From assembly GCA_016789175.1 (NCBI GenBank), contig JAEURK010000100.1, positions 1 through 33,975 on the forward strand: a stretch of DNA of 33,975 nt, given 5' to 3'. The translations under genes were made by a program, and so were the position numbers. The notes beneath the pieces are model-generated. The model searched no databases. It saw only the letters and a program-made list of their open reading frames with translations, and was not told where the DNA came from. The DNA comes from Anaerolineales bacterium (GTDB lineage: Bacteria; Chloroflexota; Anaerolineae; Anaerolineales; UBA6663). The first letter of the stretch is position 1, and every line of letters starts with the position of its first letter. Shown here piece after piece: positions 24,882 to 33,975 of the stretch.

Positions 24882-25769
24882 TTACGCCGCAGTCGGTTCC
24901 GGGCTCAGCACATGATTGGTGGGTTGCCGATACACCTGCGTCGTCGAAAGGTTGGCATGCCCGAGCAGTTCCTGCACGCGGCGCAGGTCGGCGCCGGATC
25001 CCACCAGGTAGCGCGCAAACGAGTGGCGCAACGTGTGAGGCGTGACCTCGGTCGAAATCCCGGCCGCGTCGGCCGCTTCTTTGATTATTAACCAAACGCC
25101 CTGACGGGTTAGTTTCTTCCCACGATGGTTAAGGAACAAGGCCTCGCCGGAGCCCTCACCCGCCAGCTCGGGGCGCGCCTGGCGCAGGTAGATCTCCAGT
25201 GACTGACGGGCGGTGCCCAGCGGGACATGGCGATTGCGATCGGCCTTGCCACGGCACAACACCTCGCCGCGCTCCCAATCGATATCATCCTGTCGCAGGT
25301 TGACCACCTCGGTAACCCGCAGCCCGGTCGCCGCCAGGAGCTCCAGGAGGGCTGTGTCTCGCAGCGATTTCGGGCCGAGACCGCGCTTGGGGGCCGAAAG
25401 CAGCAGGTCCATTTCCTGCGGGGTCAGCGTCCGCGGCACCGATTTCTTGATCCGGGGCGAATTCAGCTTGCTGGCCGGGTCGGTGGTCACCAACTGACGA
25501 TCTGCGAGATAATGGAAGAACGACTTGACGGCCGCGATCTTCCGGGCCACCGTGCTGGGCGCATAGCCGCCATTATGGCTCTGCAGATAGTCGGGGTAAG
25601 CTCCGACCAGCGTGGGCGTGATCGAGGCGGGATCAAACGCTCCGCCCTGTTGGTTATGGATATACTGGCCGAACTGCGTCAAATCGTTCTTGTAGGCAAC
25701 CACCGTGTTCTCGGAATACCCCTTTTGGGATCCCAAGGCCTGCAAAAACTCACTCAGAAATGGTTCCAT
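24882..25769 (-). CDS. Tyrosine recombinase, XerC/XerD type
   Basis: A 295-residue recombinase, full length for Xer proteins. An N-terminal SAM-like core-binding domain (about 1-85) precedes the catalytic domain. Catalytic residues are Arg151 in TGLRVTEV, Lys175 in GKADRNR, His245 and Arg248 in HTLRHSF, His271 in LGHANLSTTQ, and nucleophile Tyr280. Xer enzymes resolve chromosome dimers at dif with FtsK. No att-like or mobile-element genes surround it, so a housekeeping role is likelier than phage integration. Whether it is XerC or XerD, or a lone Xer, is unclear. GGAG lies 7 bases before the ATG. Confidence 0.92.
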   Translation of the reverse strand: MEPFLSEFLQALGSQKGYSENTVVAYKNDLTQFGQYIHNQQGGAFDPASITPTLVGAYPDYLQSHNGGYAPSTVARKIAAVKSFFHYLADRQLVTTDPASKLNSPRIKKSVPRTLTPQEMDLLLSAPKRGLGPKSLRDTALLELLAATGLRVTEVVNLRQDDIDWERGEVLCRGKADRNRHVPLGTARQSLEIYLRQARPELAGEGSGEALFLNHRGKKLTRQGVWLIIKEAADAAGISTEVTPHTLRHSFARYLVGSGADLRRVQELLGHANLSTTQVYRQPTNHVLSPEPTAA

Positions 25770-25795
25770 GACAACGCTCCCCGAACCGTCGATCT

Positions 25796-25804
25796 AGTAT
25801 AGCA
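25796..25804 (-). promoter_or_regulatory. Extended -10 promoter of the Xer gene
   Basis: TGCTATACT on the minus strand is an extended -10 (TGn plus TATACT, 5 of 6). The leader would be about 20 bases and includes the Shine-Dalgarno. It faces the divergent HD-CHAD gene. Confidence 0.55.
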
Positions 25805-25886
25805 TGTTTGCATAAGCTGCCGTTTTGGGTCAAGCTAGCATCGGTTGGGGTTTGCAAACTTTATGTGGCTACCGGGAGTAGCCCGA

Positions 25887-27551
25887 ATGAGATTTATGTC
25901 AACCACGAGTATCGAAACACTGGTGCTGACCTGGTTCGCAAAGGGCTCGGACGCTGCCGCCCGAAAGCGCGCCGAGCAACTCCTGGCCGGCACCGCCTCA
26001 ACGCGCCTGGCTCGACAATACGCGACCCGCGGCCTGGCGCTCTTCCGCAAGCCGGCCCTGTTCACCGAAGAATTGCTGAAGCTGGCCGAGGTAGATCTCA
26101 ACCACGCCCGCCAGGTGGCCGACCTGGCCCTGACCCTGTTTGACGCCTGTGCGCCCGCGCTTGGGCTCAGCCCCAGACAGCGCCAGCTGCTGGAGCACAT
26201 GGCCCTCCTGCATAACCTGGGCGTCAACATCGACGAACCGCGCCATCACCTGGCCGGCCGGGACGCTTTGCAGGCTGTGCGCTTGCTTGGGGTGACGCCG
26301 GTCGAGCAACGCGTCATCGCCTGCGGCGTGCGCTTCCATCGCAAGGCCGTGCGCCCGCGCGAGGAGCCGCTCTTCGTCGGCCTGCCGGTCCGCTGGCAGA
26401 CGCCCACGCTGTTGTTGAGCGGGCTGCTCCGCATCGCCGACGGGTTGGATTACTCCACGACCCAAACGACCCGGATCTCGGCCTGCGCTCATGACGACGA
26501 CCGCCTGCACCTCACCGTCCTCGGTTTGCACGCGGTCGAGGATGCGCGCCGGGCCCTGACCAAGGCCGACCTGTGGCAGACGATCGCGCACGAGAAGGTC
26601 GAGATCCACGTCAACCCCGATCTCGAAGCCTTTGCTGCGACGATCGTGACGCCGCAGAGCCCGCTCCTCTCGGCCTTCCAGTTGGGTCTGGCCGACCAAC
26701 TCAGGCGCTGGCGTGCCTCCGCACCCGGGGCCCAGGCCGACGACCAGCGTGATCTCAAGGCTTTGCGCGCCGCGGCCCGGCGCAGCAACGCGGCGCTCTG
26801 GGTCTTTGGCGCTTGCTTCCGCGCCCGCCCGACCAAGGCACTGCGCCAGCGCTTGAAGCTGGCCGAGAAGACCCTGGGCGCGGTGCGCGATTGGGATCTC
26901 GCCCTCGACGAAGCCGAGGAGGCCTTCGAGGGTCAGGACAACGGCCTGCTCAAGGACTGGCGCCGCGAGCGTCGCAAAGCCCACAAGCGCGCGACGGCCT
27001 GGTTTAAGAGCGACATGGATACGCTTCGCGCTGAGCTGGAACGCCTTCTGGTCGAGCCGCCGTTGCGATCGGAGGCGGGCGCGCCGATCGGCGACCATGG
27101 CCAGGCGTTGCTGCAAACCCCGCTCAAGCGGCTGCGCCGCGCCTTCGCCCGGCTGGATCGCGACGACGCCCTGCCCGCGCTTCATGAGGTGCGCCTGGCG
27201 CTCAAACGCATGCGCTTTACGGTCGAACTCCTCGTTCCGCTCTACGGCCAGCCGGCTGCAACGCTGCTCCCGATCTTCATCCGCGCGCAGGATCGGTTGG
27301 GCGGCATCAACGACCTGCACGTCGCGCATAATCGCGTGCTCGATTACCTGTCACGCTATCCGGGCGAGGCCGATGCCTTCGACTACGCGCGCCTGCTGGC
27401 GGCGCAGATCAAGAAGCAACTCGGACGGGTCGATGCTGATCTACAACCCTTGCGCCCGGACGTGATCGCGGTCGAGTTCGGCCGCTGGGGCACGGGCCGG
27501 GCGCAGAGCGTCGATGCCGCGCCAACCGAGGACGACGGCGAGGTCGCCTAG
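25887..27551 (+). CDS. Ppx-like HD domain fused to CHAD domain
   Basis: A 554-residue protein. Residues about 65-250 resemble the C-terminal helical HD-like domain of Ppx/GppA exopolyphosphatases: His73, LLHNLGVNIDEPRHH (107-121), GVRFHRK (147-153), and LLRIADGLDYS (180-190). The strict HD metal pair reads HN (109-110), as in Ppx/GppA where the site has decayed. Residues about 288-535 are a CHAD domain, with two halves starting DLKALRAAARRSNAALWVF and ALHEVRLALKRMRFTVELL, many Arg/Lys and the AVRDWDL motif. CHAD domains bind polyphosphate. No phosphatase active-site domain is present, so it is probably a polyphosphate-binding or regulatory protein. The ATG at 25887 has GGGAG 8 bases upstream; the TTG at 25845 and ATGs at 25863 and 25896 are alternatives. 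Confidence 0.85.
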   Translation: MRFMSTTSIETLVLTWFAKGSDAAARKRAEQLLAGTASTRLARQYATRGLALFRKPALFTEELLKLAEVDLNHARQVADLALTLFDACAPALGLSPRQRQLLEHMALLHNLGVNIDEPRHHLAGRDALQAVRLLGVTPVEQRVIACGVRFHRKAVRPREEPLFVGLPVRWQTPTLLLSGLLRIADGLDYSTTQTTRISACAHDDDRLHLTVLGLHAVEDARRALTKADLWQTIAHEKVEIHVNPDLEAFAATIVTPQSPLLSAFQLGLADQLRRWRASAPGAQADDQRDLKALRAAARRSNAALWVFGACFRARPTKALRQRLKLAEKTLGAVRDWDLALDEAEEAFEGQDNGLLKDWRRERRKAHKRATAWFKSDMDTLRAELERLLVEPPLRSEAGAPIGDHGQALLQTPLKRLRRAFARLDRDDALPALHEVRLALKRMRFTVELLVPLYGQPAATLLPIFIRAQDRLGGINDLHVAHNRVLDYLSRYPGEADAFDYARLLAAQIKKQLGRVDADLQPLRPDVIAVEFGRWGTGRAQSVDAAPTEDDGEVA

Positions 27552-27586
27552 CGCGCGAACCAGGGTGTGGTTGATCGCCCACGCGC

Positions 27587-27592
27587 TATAAT
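27587..27592 (+). promoter_or_regulatory. -10 for a leaderless start (CxxC peptide)
   Basis: Perfect TATAAT followed by six bases and the ATG at 27599, with no Shine-Dalgarno. Transcription would start at the ATG itself. Confidence 0.6.
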
Positions 27593-27598
27593 GCCGCT

Positions 27599-27838
27599 AT
27601 GTGCATCTTTTGTGCAGCCATCCCCGCCGCCGCGGCGCTCGGCGCCGCCGCGCACGGCAAGCAGACCGAAGCCCGGCGCCGCGCTGAGACCGTCAACGAG
27701 GCCACCACCGAGGAGCCCGCCCGCCTGGCCCCGGTAGTAATGCCCCGCCAACTCCCGATCGCCGGGATCACGGGCGTCGTTCTGGTCGGTCTGGTCGTCG
27801 GCTCGGTGGTCACGCACGTCGCCACAGCCAGCGGCTGA
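27599..27838 (+). CDS. Small CxxC membrane protein, function unknown
   Basis: A 79-residue peptide starts MCIFCAAIPAAAALGA, with Cys2 and Cys5 as a CxxC pair. It continues with a charged middle (about 20-45) and ends with one membrane helix (about 53-72, GITGVVLVGLVVGSVV). A perfect TATAAT six bases ahead and the clear helix favour a real gene. I recall similar short MC-x-FC-starting peptides in Chloroflexota but cannot confirm it here. The cysteines could bind a metal or be lipid- or redox-modified; no function is assigned. It lies between the HD-CHAD and PRC-barrel genes. Confidence 0.6.
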   Translation: MCIFCAAIPAAAALGAAAHGKQTEARRRAETVNEATTEEPARLAPVVMPRQLPIAGITGVVLVGLVVGSVVTHVATASG

Positions 27839-27934
27839 CCGCTTCGATTCGTTTCATCCGGGGGGACGCCACACTGGCCGGTATCACCGTCGGCCACGGG
27901 CCGTGCCCTCGCCTACCCGGCCTGGAGGGCCTCC

Positions 27935-28456
27935 ATGATCATCGGCAAACAGCATCGCAACAAGCCGCTTATCAGCCTGACCGATGGCAAACATGTCGGC
28001 GAGGTCAAGGACTTCTTCCTTGATCCGCAGCTGAAGCAGCTGTCCGCCGTCTTCACCGGGAAGGAGGGTCTGCTCTCGCGCAAGACCTTCGCGGTGGCGC
28101 GCGGATCGATCAAAGTGCTGGGCATCGATGTCTGGCTCGTCGGCGGGCCGGATGTGGTCGTGAACGTCGACACGCTTGAGGGCAACGACGATTTCATCAA
28201 GTTCGACGACGTCCGCGGGCGCGAGATCGCGACCGAGGGCGGCAGCAAGATCGCGGTCGTCGACGACGTGCTCTTCGACGCCGACGGCAAAGTGCTCGGC
28301 TTCGCGCTCAGCAAGGTGCTCGTGCCGGGCCCGCTCTCGGAGCGCAAGGCCATCCATCGCGACGCCATCTCCAGCTGCGGCGGCGAGAAGATCCCGATGG
28401 TGGCCGTCATGAACCAGGCCGAGTCGCTGGTCATCCCAGGGCTCGAACCCGCCTGA
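27935..28456 (+). CDS. PRC-barrel domain protein
   Basis: A 173-residue soluble protein with two PRC-barrel units. Unit one (about 3-80) contains LISLTDGKHVGEVKDFFLDP. Unit two (about 90-165) contains REIATEGGSKIAVVDDVLFD and GKVLGFALSKV. PRC-barrel domains occur in RimM and in photosynthetic reaction-centre H subunits and often act as small adaptor folds binding RNA, protein or lipid surfaces. Stand-alone doubled forms are common and uncharacterised. GGAGG lies about 7 bases before the ATG. The gene ends at a strong bidirectional terminator. Confidence 0.85.
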   Translation: MIIGKQHRNKPLISLTDGKHVGEVKDFFLDPQLKQLSAVFTGKEGLLSRKTFAVARGSIKVLGIDVWLVGGPDVVVNVDTLEGNDDFIKFDDVRGREIATEGGSKIAVVDDVLFDADGKVLGFALSKVLVPGPLSERKAIHRDAISSCGGEKIPMVAVMNQAESLVIPGLEPA

Positions 28457-28480
28457 CGCGCCGCCGATCCCCCGAAACCA

Positions 28481-28520
28481 AAAAGGCTCCGCCGACCCAG
28501 CTGGGTCGGCGGAGCCTTTT
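28481..28520. terminator. Bidirectional intrinsic terminator
   Basis: AAAAGGCTCCGCCGACCCAG is followed immediately by its exact inverse, a 20-base perfect palindrome with A-run and T-run ends. It separates convergent genes, the PRC-barrel gene (+) and the S9 peptidase (-), and should stop transcripts from both. Confidence 0.93.
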
Positions 28521-28531
28521 GATTCTCGCGC

Positions 28532-30400
28532 TCAGGTCTGAGCGTTGATCACGTATCGATTGAGAAAGGCTTCCATCTCTTCGAGCGTGCGACGCCGGTT
28601 GGCTTCGCGGCCGAAGCCGTGGCCCTCGTCTTCATACAACACCAACTCGGCGATCCCGCCCTGACGTCGCACGGCCTCGGCAAAGTCGACCGACTGCTGA
28701 TACGGCACGGCCTTGTCTTCCTTGCCGTGAAAGAGCAGAACCGGGCGTTTGACCGCGCGTACAAACGTCAACGGCGAGCGCTGTTTCCACAGTGGCCCCG
28801 CCCCCGGCAGGCGACCGATCAGGCGTTCTTCGTAGTTGACCTCGAAGCGATGCGATCCCTGCTTGAGCATGTACATGTCGCCGATGCCAAATAGCGAGAC
28901 ACCGGCCGTCCAGAACTCGGGGTCCTGCGTCAGCGCCATCAACGTGGTGTAACCGCCGGCACTGCCGCCGGTGATGACCAGCCGTTCGGCGTCGGCCCGC
29001 CCGAGTCCGATCAGATGCTCGGCCGCGGTCCGCGCGTCCTGCACATCGACGATTCCCCACTGGCCGTTGAGCAATTCCTGAAAGGCCCGGCCATAGCCCG
29101 AACCGCCGCGGTGGTTGACCGAGACGTAGCCCCAACCCCGAGTAGCGAAATACTGGGCCTGCGCATCCCAACGGTACGGGGTCTCGGAGGTCGGCCCGCC
29201 GTGCACGGCCACGATCAACGGCGCGGGGCCTTCGACCCCGACGGCCGGATGATAGATCAGGGTGATCGGCGTCCCATCGACGGCGGAACAGGTCAGCACT
29301 TCCGGCTGCGAAAGCCCGGTCCGATCCAACAATCCGACGGCCGAGGTGGCGCGCACCGTGTGGACCCGAGTCTGCGGGTCGCGGCCGGGCGCCTCGAAGG
29401 TGATGATCGCCGAGGATTGGGTCGGGCCGGACGCGACAAGCGTGAGGGCCCCCCCGCGGCCGACAGCCAGTCCGTCCAGGACGGTGAAAGGCAGCGGGAC
29501 CTCGGAGACCTGTCGGCTCGGCCACGCGATCGACAGCAACACATCCTGGGCCCGATGTCGTCGAATGGCCATCAGGCTCTGCCCATCCGGCGTCCAGCGC
29601 ACGCTGGCGCGTCCGGGAACCCAATCGGGCTGCCCGATCTCGCCCTCGCCGGTATCGATGCGGGCCGCGTTGGCGCCGTCAGCCTCGGCCACCCAGAGCG
29701 AGCGCCAGCCGCTCTCGTCGCTGACATAGGCCAGGAACTTGCCGCCGGGGCTGTACTGCGGGTCAGCCAGGCTCACGTGCGGGCGGGCCACGACCGATGT
29801 CGTGAGCGGGAGCAACTGATGGCTGGCACTCGAGCGGGCCGTGAGCCGGGCAAAGGTCGCCAGGACCAGACGCGACTCGTCCCAGGGCATGTCGAGCTCG
29901 TTCCACTCCATCCAGGCGATGCGGCGGCCGTCCCCGGCGAAACTCGGGTTGAAGGCGTACCACGGGTCGTTGGACAGCTTGATCGGCAGAGTCTTGCCGC
30001 GGACGTCGACCAACAAGACGTTGCAGCGCCCGCCCGCCTCGGCCAGAAAGGCCACATACTGGCCACAGGGCGAGATCACGGGCGTGGCAACGCCTTCATA
30101 CTCGGGCGTCACGGTCCACTGCGTGCCGGCGCGCAGGTCTAACCCGATCAATGCCCCGCCTTTGCCGGCATAGATCAGAACATCGCCTTGAACGGTGAAA
30201 GCGCCGTTGCCATACCCGACCGAGCCCCCGGGCGCCGGCTCGGAGGTCACGACCTCGGCCAACCCCGTTTCAAGTGTCTGGCGGACGATAGTGCGCTTGC
30301 CGTCGACGGCGCGCACGTAGAAGACCGCATCGGCCCGGTCGCTGAGGGCCGGCTCCGACAAACTCTGGCTGAGGATGACGCGTTGAATGGGCAAAGGCAT
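28532..30400 (-). CDS. S9 family prolyl oligopeptidase-type peptidase
   Basis: A 622-residue protein. The N-terminal part (about 1-360) is a beta-propeller with TolB/WD40-like blades (SPGGKFLAYVSDES, SPCGQYVAFL). The C-terminal part is an alpha/beta hydrolase with Ser480 in GGSAGG, Asp562 in GKEDKAVP and His594 in DEGHGFG. The oxyanion loop is HGGPTSE (400-406). This matches acyl-aminoacyl peptidase and dipeptidyl peptidase relatives that cut short peptides. No signal peptide is visible, so it is cytosolic. The ATG at 30400 lies four bases after the rhomboid stop, with GGTGA overlapping, so the two are co-translated. Longer starts would overlap the rhomboid gene. Confidence 0.92.
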   Translation of the reverse strand: MPLPIQRVILSQSLSEPALSDRADAVFYVRAVDGKRTIVRQTLETGLAEVVTSEPAPGGSVGYGNGAFTVQGDVLIYAGKGGALIGLDLRAGTQWTVTPEYEGVATPVISPCGQYVAFLAEAGGRCNVLLVDVRGKTLPIKLSNDPWYAFNPSFAGDGRRIAWMEWNELDMPWDESRLVLATFARLTARSSASHQLLPLTTSVVARPHVSLADPQYSPGGKFLAYVSDESGWRSLWVAEADGANAARIDTGEGEIGQPDWVPGRASVRWTPDGQSLMAIRRHRAQDVLLSIAWPSRQVSEVPLPFTVLDGLAVGRGGALTLVASGPTQSSAIITFEAPGRDPQTRVHTVRATSAVGLLDRTGLSQPEVLTCSAVDGTPITLIYHPAVGVEGPAPLIVAVHGGPTSETPYRWDAQAQYFATRGWGYVSVNHRGGSGYGRAFQELLNGQWGIVDVQDARTAAEHLIGLGRADAERLVITGGSAGGYTTLMALTQDPEFWTAGVSLFGIGDMYMLKQGSHRFEVNYEERLIGRLPGAGPLWKQRSPLTFVRAVKRPVLLFHGKEDKAVPYQQSVDFAEAVRRQGGIAELVLYEDEGHGFGREANRRRTLEEMEAFLNRYVINAQT

Positions 30401-30404
30401 AGTT

Positions 30405-31076
30405 TCACCAGCGACGATAGGGGTCGAAGCGTTGCGGGTCGGCGCGCCGGGTCGCGCGGAACGGGAGGGCGCCGACCACGCCGGCGACAAAGCCGCCGAG
30501 GTGGGCCATGTAGGCCACACCGCCCTCGCCGGCCGCGCTCAACTGGCCGACACCTCCGAAGAGCTGCAGTACAAACCACAGCCCGATCACGATCACGGCC
30601 GGGACCGGGATCGTGCGATAGCCGAACAGCACCAACACCCGCTGTTGCGGGTACAGGACCAGGTAAGCACCCAACACGCCCGCGATCGCGCCCGACGCCC
30701 CCAGGTTGGGGATCGTGGAGCTCGGGTCGACCACGACCTGTGCGATGGTCGCGATCACGCCACAGGCCAGATAGAAGACAACGAACAGCCACGTCCCGAG
30801 CCGATCCTCGACATTGTCGCCGAAGATCCACAGGTAGAGCATGTTGCCGCCGATGTGCGCCAGGCCGGCGTGCATAAACATCGCCGAGAAGATCGTGACC
30901 CAATCGGTCAACGGGCTGTCGAGCAAACGCCGCGGCACCACCGACCAATCGATCGTAAACGAGTCGCCGAACGAGAGCTGGCCCAGGAACACCAGGACGT
31001 TCAGGCCGATCAGCAGGTACGTGACAAACGGAACGCCGCGCCGGTCGCGATTGTCATCCCCGATAGGCAGGAGCAT
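30405..31076 (-). CDS. Rhomboid family intramembrane serine protease
   Basis: A 223-residue membrane protein with about six helices. Catalytic Ser128 is in LGASGAIAG and His192 in AHLGG; the oxyanion-site HIGGN is at 74-78 in MFMHAGLAHIGGNMLYLW. These match active rhomboids, which cut single-pass membrane proteins. The R-R at the C-terminus is cytoplasmic. The next gene, an S9 peptidase, is four bases away, so fragments might be processed further; that is inference. TACAAT lies six bases before the ATG without a Shine-Dalgarno, a leaderless arrangement. Its promoter overlaps the end of pyrG. Confidence 0.93.
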   Translation of the reverse strand: MLLPIGDDNRDRRGVPFVTYLLIGLNVLVFLGQLSFGDSFTIDWSVVPRRLLDSPLTDWVTIFSAMFMHAGLAHIGGNMLYLWIFGDNVEDRLGTWLFVVFYLACGVIATIAQVVVDPSSTIPNLGASGAIAGVLGAYLVLYPQQRVLVLFGYRTIPVPAVIVIGLWFVLQLFGGVGQLSAAGEGGVAYMAHLGGFVAGVVGALPFRATRRADPQRFDPYRRW

Positions 31077-31082
31077 GTCAGG

Positions 31083-32789
<1,707 letters not shown>

Positions 32790-32917
32790 TCATCGTCTCG
32801 TAGCGGCCGTCGATCCGCTCGATAAACGCGGCGCGTCCCGTGGGCCCGGGCTGGCGCCCGACCCGCGAAACGCTCCGCGTCGTCTTCGCTGCAATGGTCC
32901 GAACCACCCGGCGCAGC

Positions 32918-33975
32918 TTACCGCTGCGTGGCCAGATAATTGGCCAGGGGCACCAAAAGGTTGTGAATATCGAACGGTCCCCAGCCGTCGGGACCGCCAT
33001 CCGGGTAGCCCACGGTGAATATCGTGGCCCCGATCACGTAGTTGTCTTGCCGGATCTGCTGGTCGTACCAGGTCAATTCGTTCAGATATGCCTGGACCCC
33101 ATCGGCCGCGCGCTGGTTCGCGACCCAGAACCCCTCGAGATCTTTCCAGGCCGGTCCGCCCCCGCCCGGGTCCGGACACCCCGCCGGGACCTGGACCGCA
33201 TCCATGCCCAACTCGCTGATCACCAATTTTAGGTTGCCAAGCCCGCGCGGCTTCAAGTAACCCTCGTACCAAAGCCGGTATCGCAGGGTCAACGGCCCGG
33301 CCGACACATTCACGGCCGGTGCCCCGGGGATGATGCCAGCCGTGCCGGCCGGCGAGACCCCGCAGCTGAGATAGGGTCGATTGTACTCGTGCAGATGCCA
33401 GATCCCGCCGCAGCGCGCCGCGGCCTCGAGGGCCGGCATGAAACCCGTCAGGTCGGCGTAGGCGGTCGGCCATCCGGTCGCAAAGCCCCCGACGGCAGCC
33501 CGGTACCCATGCTGCTGCATCAAGCACGCCCGCGCCGCTTCGAAGCGCCCATACCAGGCCAGCTTCTCGGGGCCCTCGGCGCCGTAGCCGACTTCGTTCC
33601 AGCCTTCCCAGTAGTCGATGCCGGCGTTGCTCTGGTACTCGGCCAGGTGTCGTTGAACGTAAGCCTCGGCGGCGGCTTCGGGGCTCAGCCCCTGCGAATA
33701 CAACGATTCCTGGTTCTCCTCGACGATCCGCGCGATGGTCACCGTCGACGGCGAGATCTGCTTGACCTCGGCCAGCCAACCATAACTGCCGGCGCCCTTC
33801 ACCACGGCCGGCTTGACACGGCGGATGAACTCGAACAGATAGGGATCGCCGACTCCGACCGCATGCAGACCCAGCTTGCTCGCGCTCGGCCCATCGATCG
33901 GCTCGGGCCAGGGGGGCGTCGGTGTCGCCGTGGGCATCGGCGTGGGTTCGGGGGTCGCGGTCTCCCGTGGAGGCG
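32918..33975 (-). CDS. Secreted glycoside hydrolase-like protein, N-terminus outside window
   Basis: The frame is open to the window edge. At 33938-33973 it reads a Pro/Thr linker (RETATPEPTPMPTATPTPP), so the true start and a likely signal peptide lie beyond the edge. From the Met at 33937, a TIM-barrel-like domain follows. The acid/base candidate is Glu115 in YWEGWNEVGYG, the nucleophile candidate is Glu242 in VISELGMD, and HLHEYN is at about 181-186. This is the clan GH-A pattern, as in GH5/GH39-like enzymes. The exact family and substrate are unclear. It has several cysteines and ends with a conserved aromatic segment. Confidence 0.75.
   Translation of the reverse strand, partial: PPRETATPEPTPMPTATPTPPWPEPIDGPSASKLGLHAVGVGDPYLFEFIRRVKPAVVKGAGSYGWLAEVKQISPSTVTIARIVEENQESLYSQGLSPEAAAEAYVQRHLAEYQSNAGIDYWEGWNEVGYGAEGPEKLAWYGRFEAARACLMQQHGYRAAVGGFATGWPTAYADLTGFMPALEAAARCGGIWHLHEYNRPYLSCGVSPAGTAGIIPGAPAVNVSAGPLTLRYRLWYEGYLKPRGLGNLKLVISELGMDAVQVPAGCPDPGGGGPAWKDLEGFWVANQRAADGVQAYLNELTWYDQQIRQDNYVIGATIFTVGYPDGGPDGWGPFDIHNLLVPLANYLATQR

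Noticed and set aside
24882..25769. Integrase of a mobile element
   Set aside because: The gene is standard Xer length, has its own promoter and terminator, and no att-like repeats, phage or transposon genes flank it.
25998..27329. 443-codon minus-strand open frame opposite the HD-CHAD gene
   Set aside because: The plus-strand frame has domain motifs and a Shine-Dalgarno; the other has none.
32842..32864. Possible terminator after the glycosidase-like gene
   Set aside because: GGGCCCGGGC and GCCCGACCC pair imperfectly, with a bulge and no T-run, so the evidence is too weak to annotate.

Overview
The window is a GC-rich bacterial chromosome segment. It has no rRNA, tRNA, phage, insertion-sequence or CRISPR content that I can see. 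Gene content and style suggest an environmental Chloroflexota-like bacterium (Anaerolineae or a relative). The pointers are a 7TM-GAF membrane regulator, a CHAD protein, a PRC-barrel protein, small secreted proteins with Pro/Thr linkers, and several starts that look leaderless. This placement is inference. Nearly every gene is on the minus strand; only three adjacent genes (25887-28456) are on the plus strand.

Layout in plus coordinates. Positions 1-841 hold the start of ruvC and yebC, a classic neighbour pair. Positions 842-1408 are a gene-free stretch full of inverted repeats. A secreted subtilisin-like protease follows (1409-3742), then a second repeat-bearing gap (3743-4215). A VWA (CoxE-like) protein and its MoxR AAA+ ATPase lie at 4216-6601. 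A third gap (6602-6906) carries a near-perfect 59-base hairpin inside a diverged copy of the element at 945-1059. Positions 6907-12211 form a three-gene phosphorelay cluster: a membrane multi-PAS histidine kinase, a CheY-like regulator, and a REC-REC-GAF-kinase hybrid. Glycolate oxidase genes glcD, glcE and glcF occupy 12279-16097. They are separated from ftsK (16306-19161) by a compact array of 13-base and 12-base tandem repeats.

Further along come a three-S1-domain RNA-binding protein (19370-20311) and a membrane regulator with 7TM, GAF and HTH-like parts (20429-22423). A GNAT acetyltransferase, a small membrane-anchored Ig-like protein, purine nucleoside phosphorylase and a Xer-type recombinase follow (22550-25769). 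The plus-strand island encodes a Ppx-like HD plus CHAD fusion, a 79-residue CxxC membrane peptide and a PRC-barrel protein, and ends at a textbook bidirectional terminator. The right end holds an S9 peptidase and a rhomboid protease in tandem, pyrG, and a glycosidase-like secreted protein that runs off the window.

Most genes are housekeeping or ordinary accessory functions. The less ordinary signals are: four genes with a -10 hexamer 6-7 bases before the ATG and no Shine-Dalgarno; two related intergenic elements whose pairing arms appear to co-vary; the HD-CHAD fusion; the membrane regulator with a sigma-region-4-like tail; a long linker between the FtsK motor and gamma domains; and the two-unit 13-base repeat array. 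I did not find a clear multi-gene novel system such as a defence island or biosynthetic cluster.
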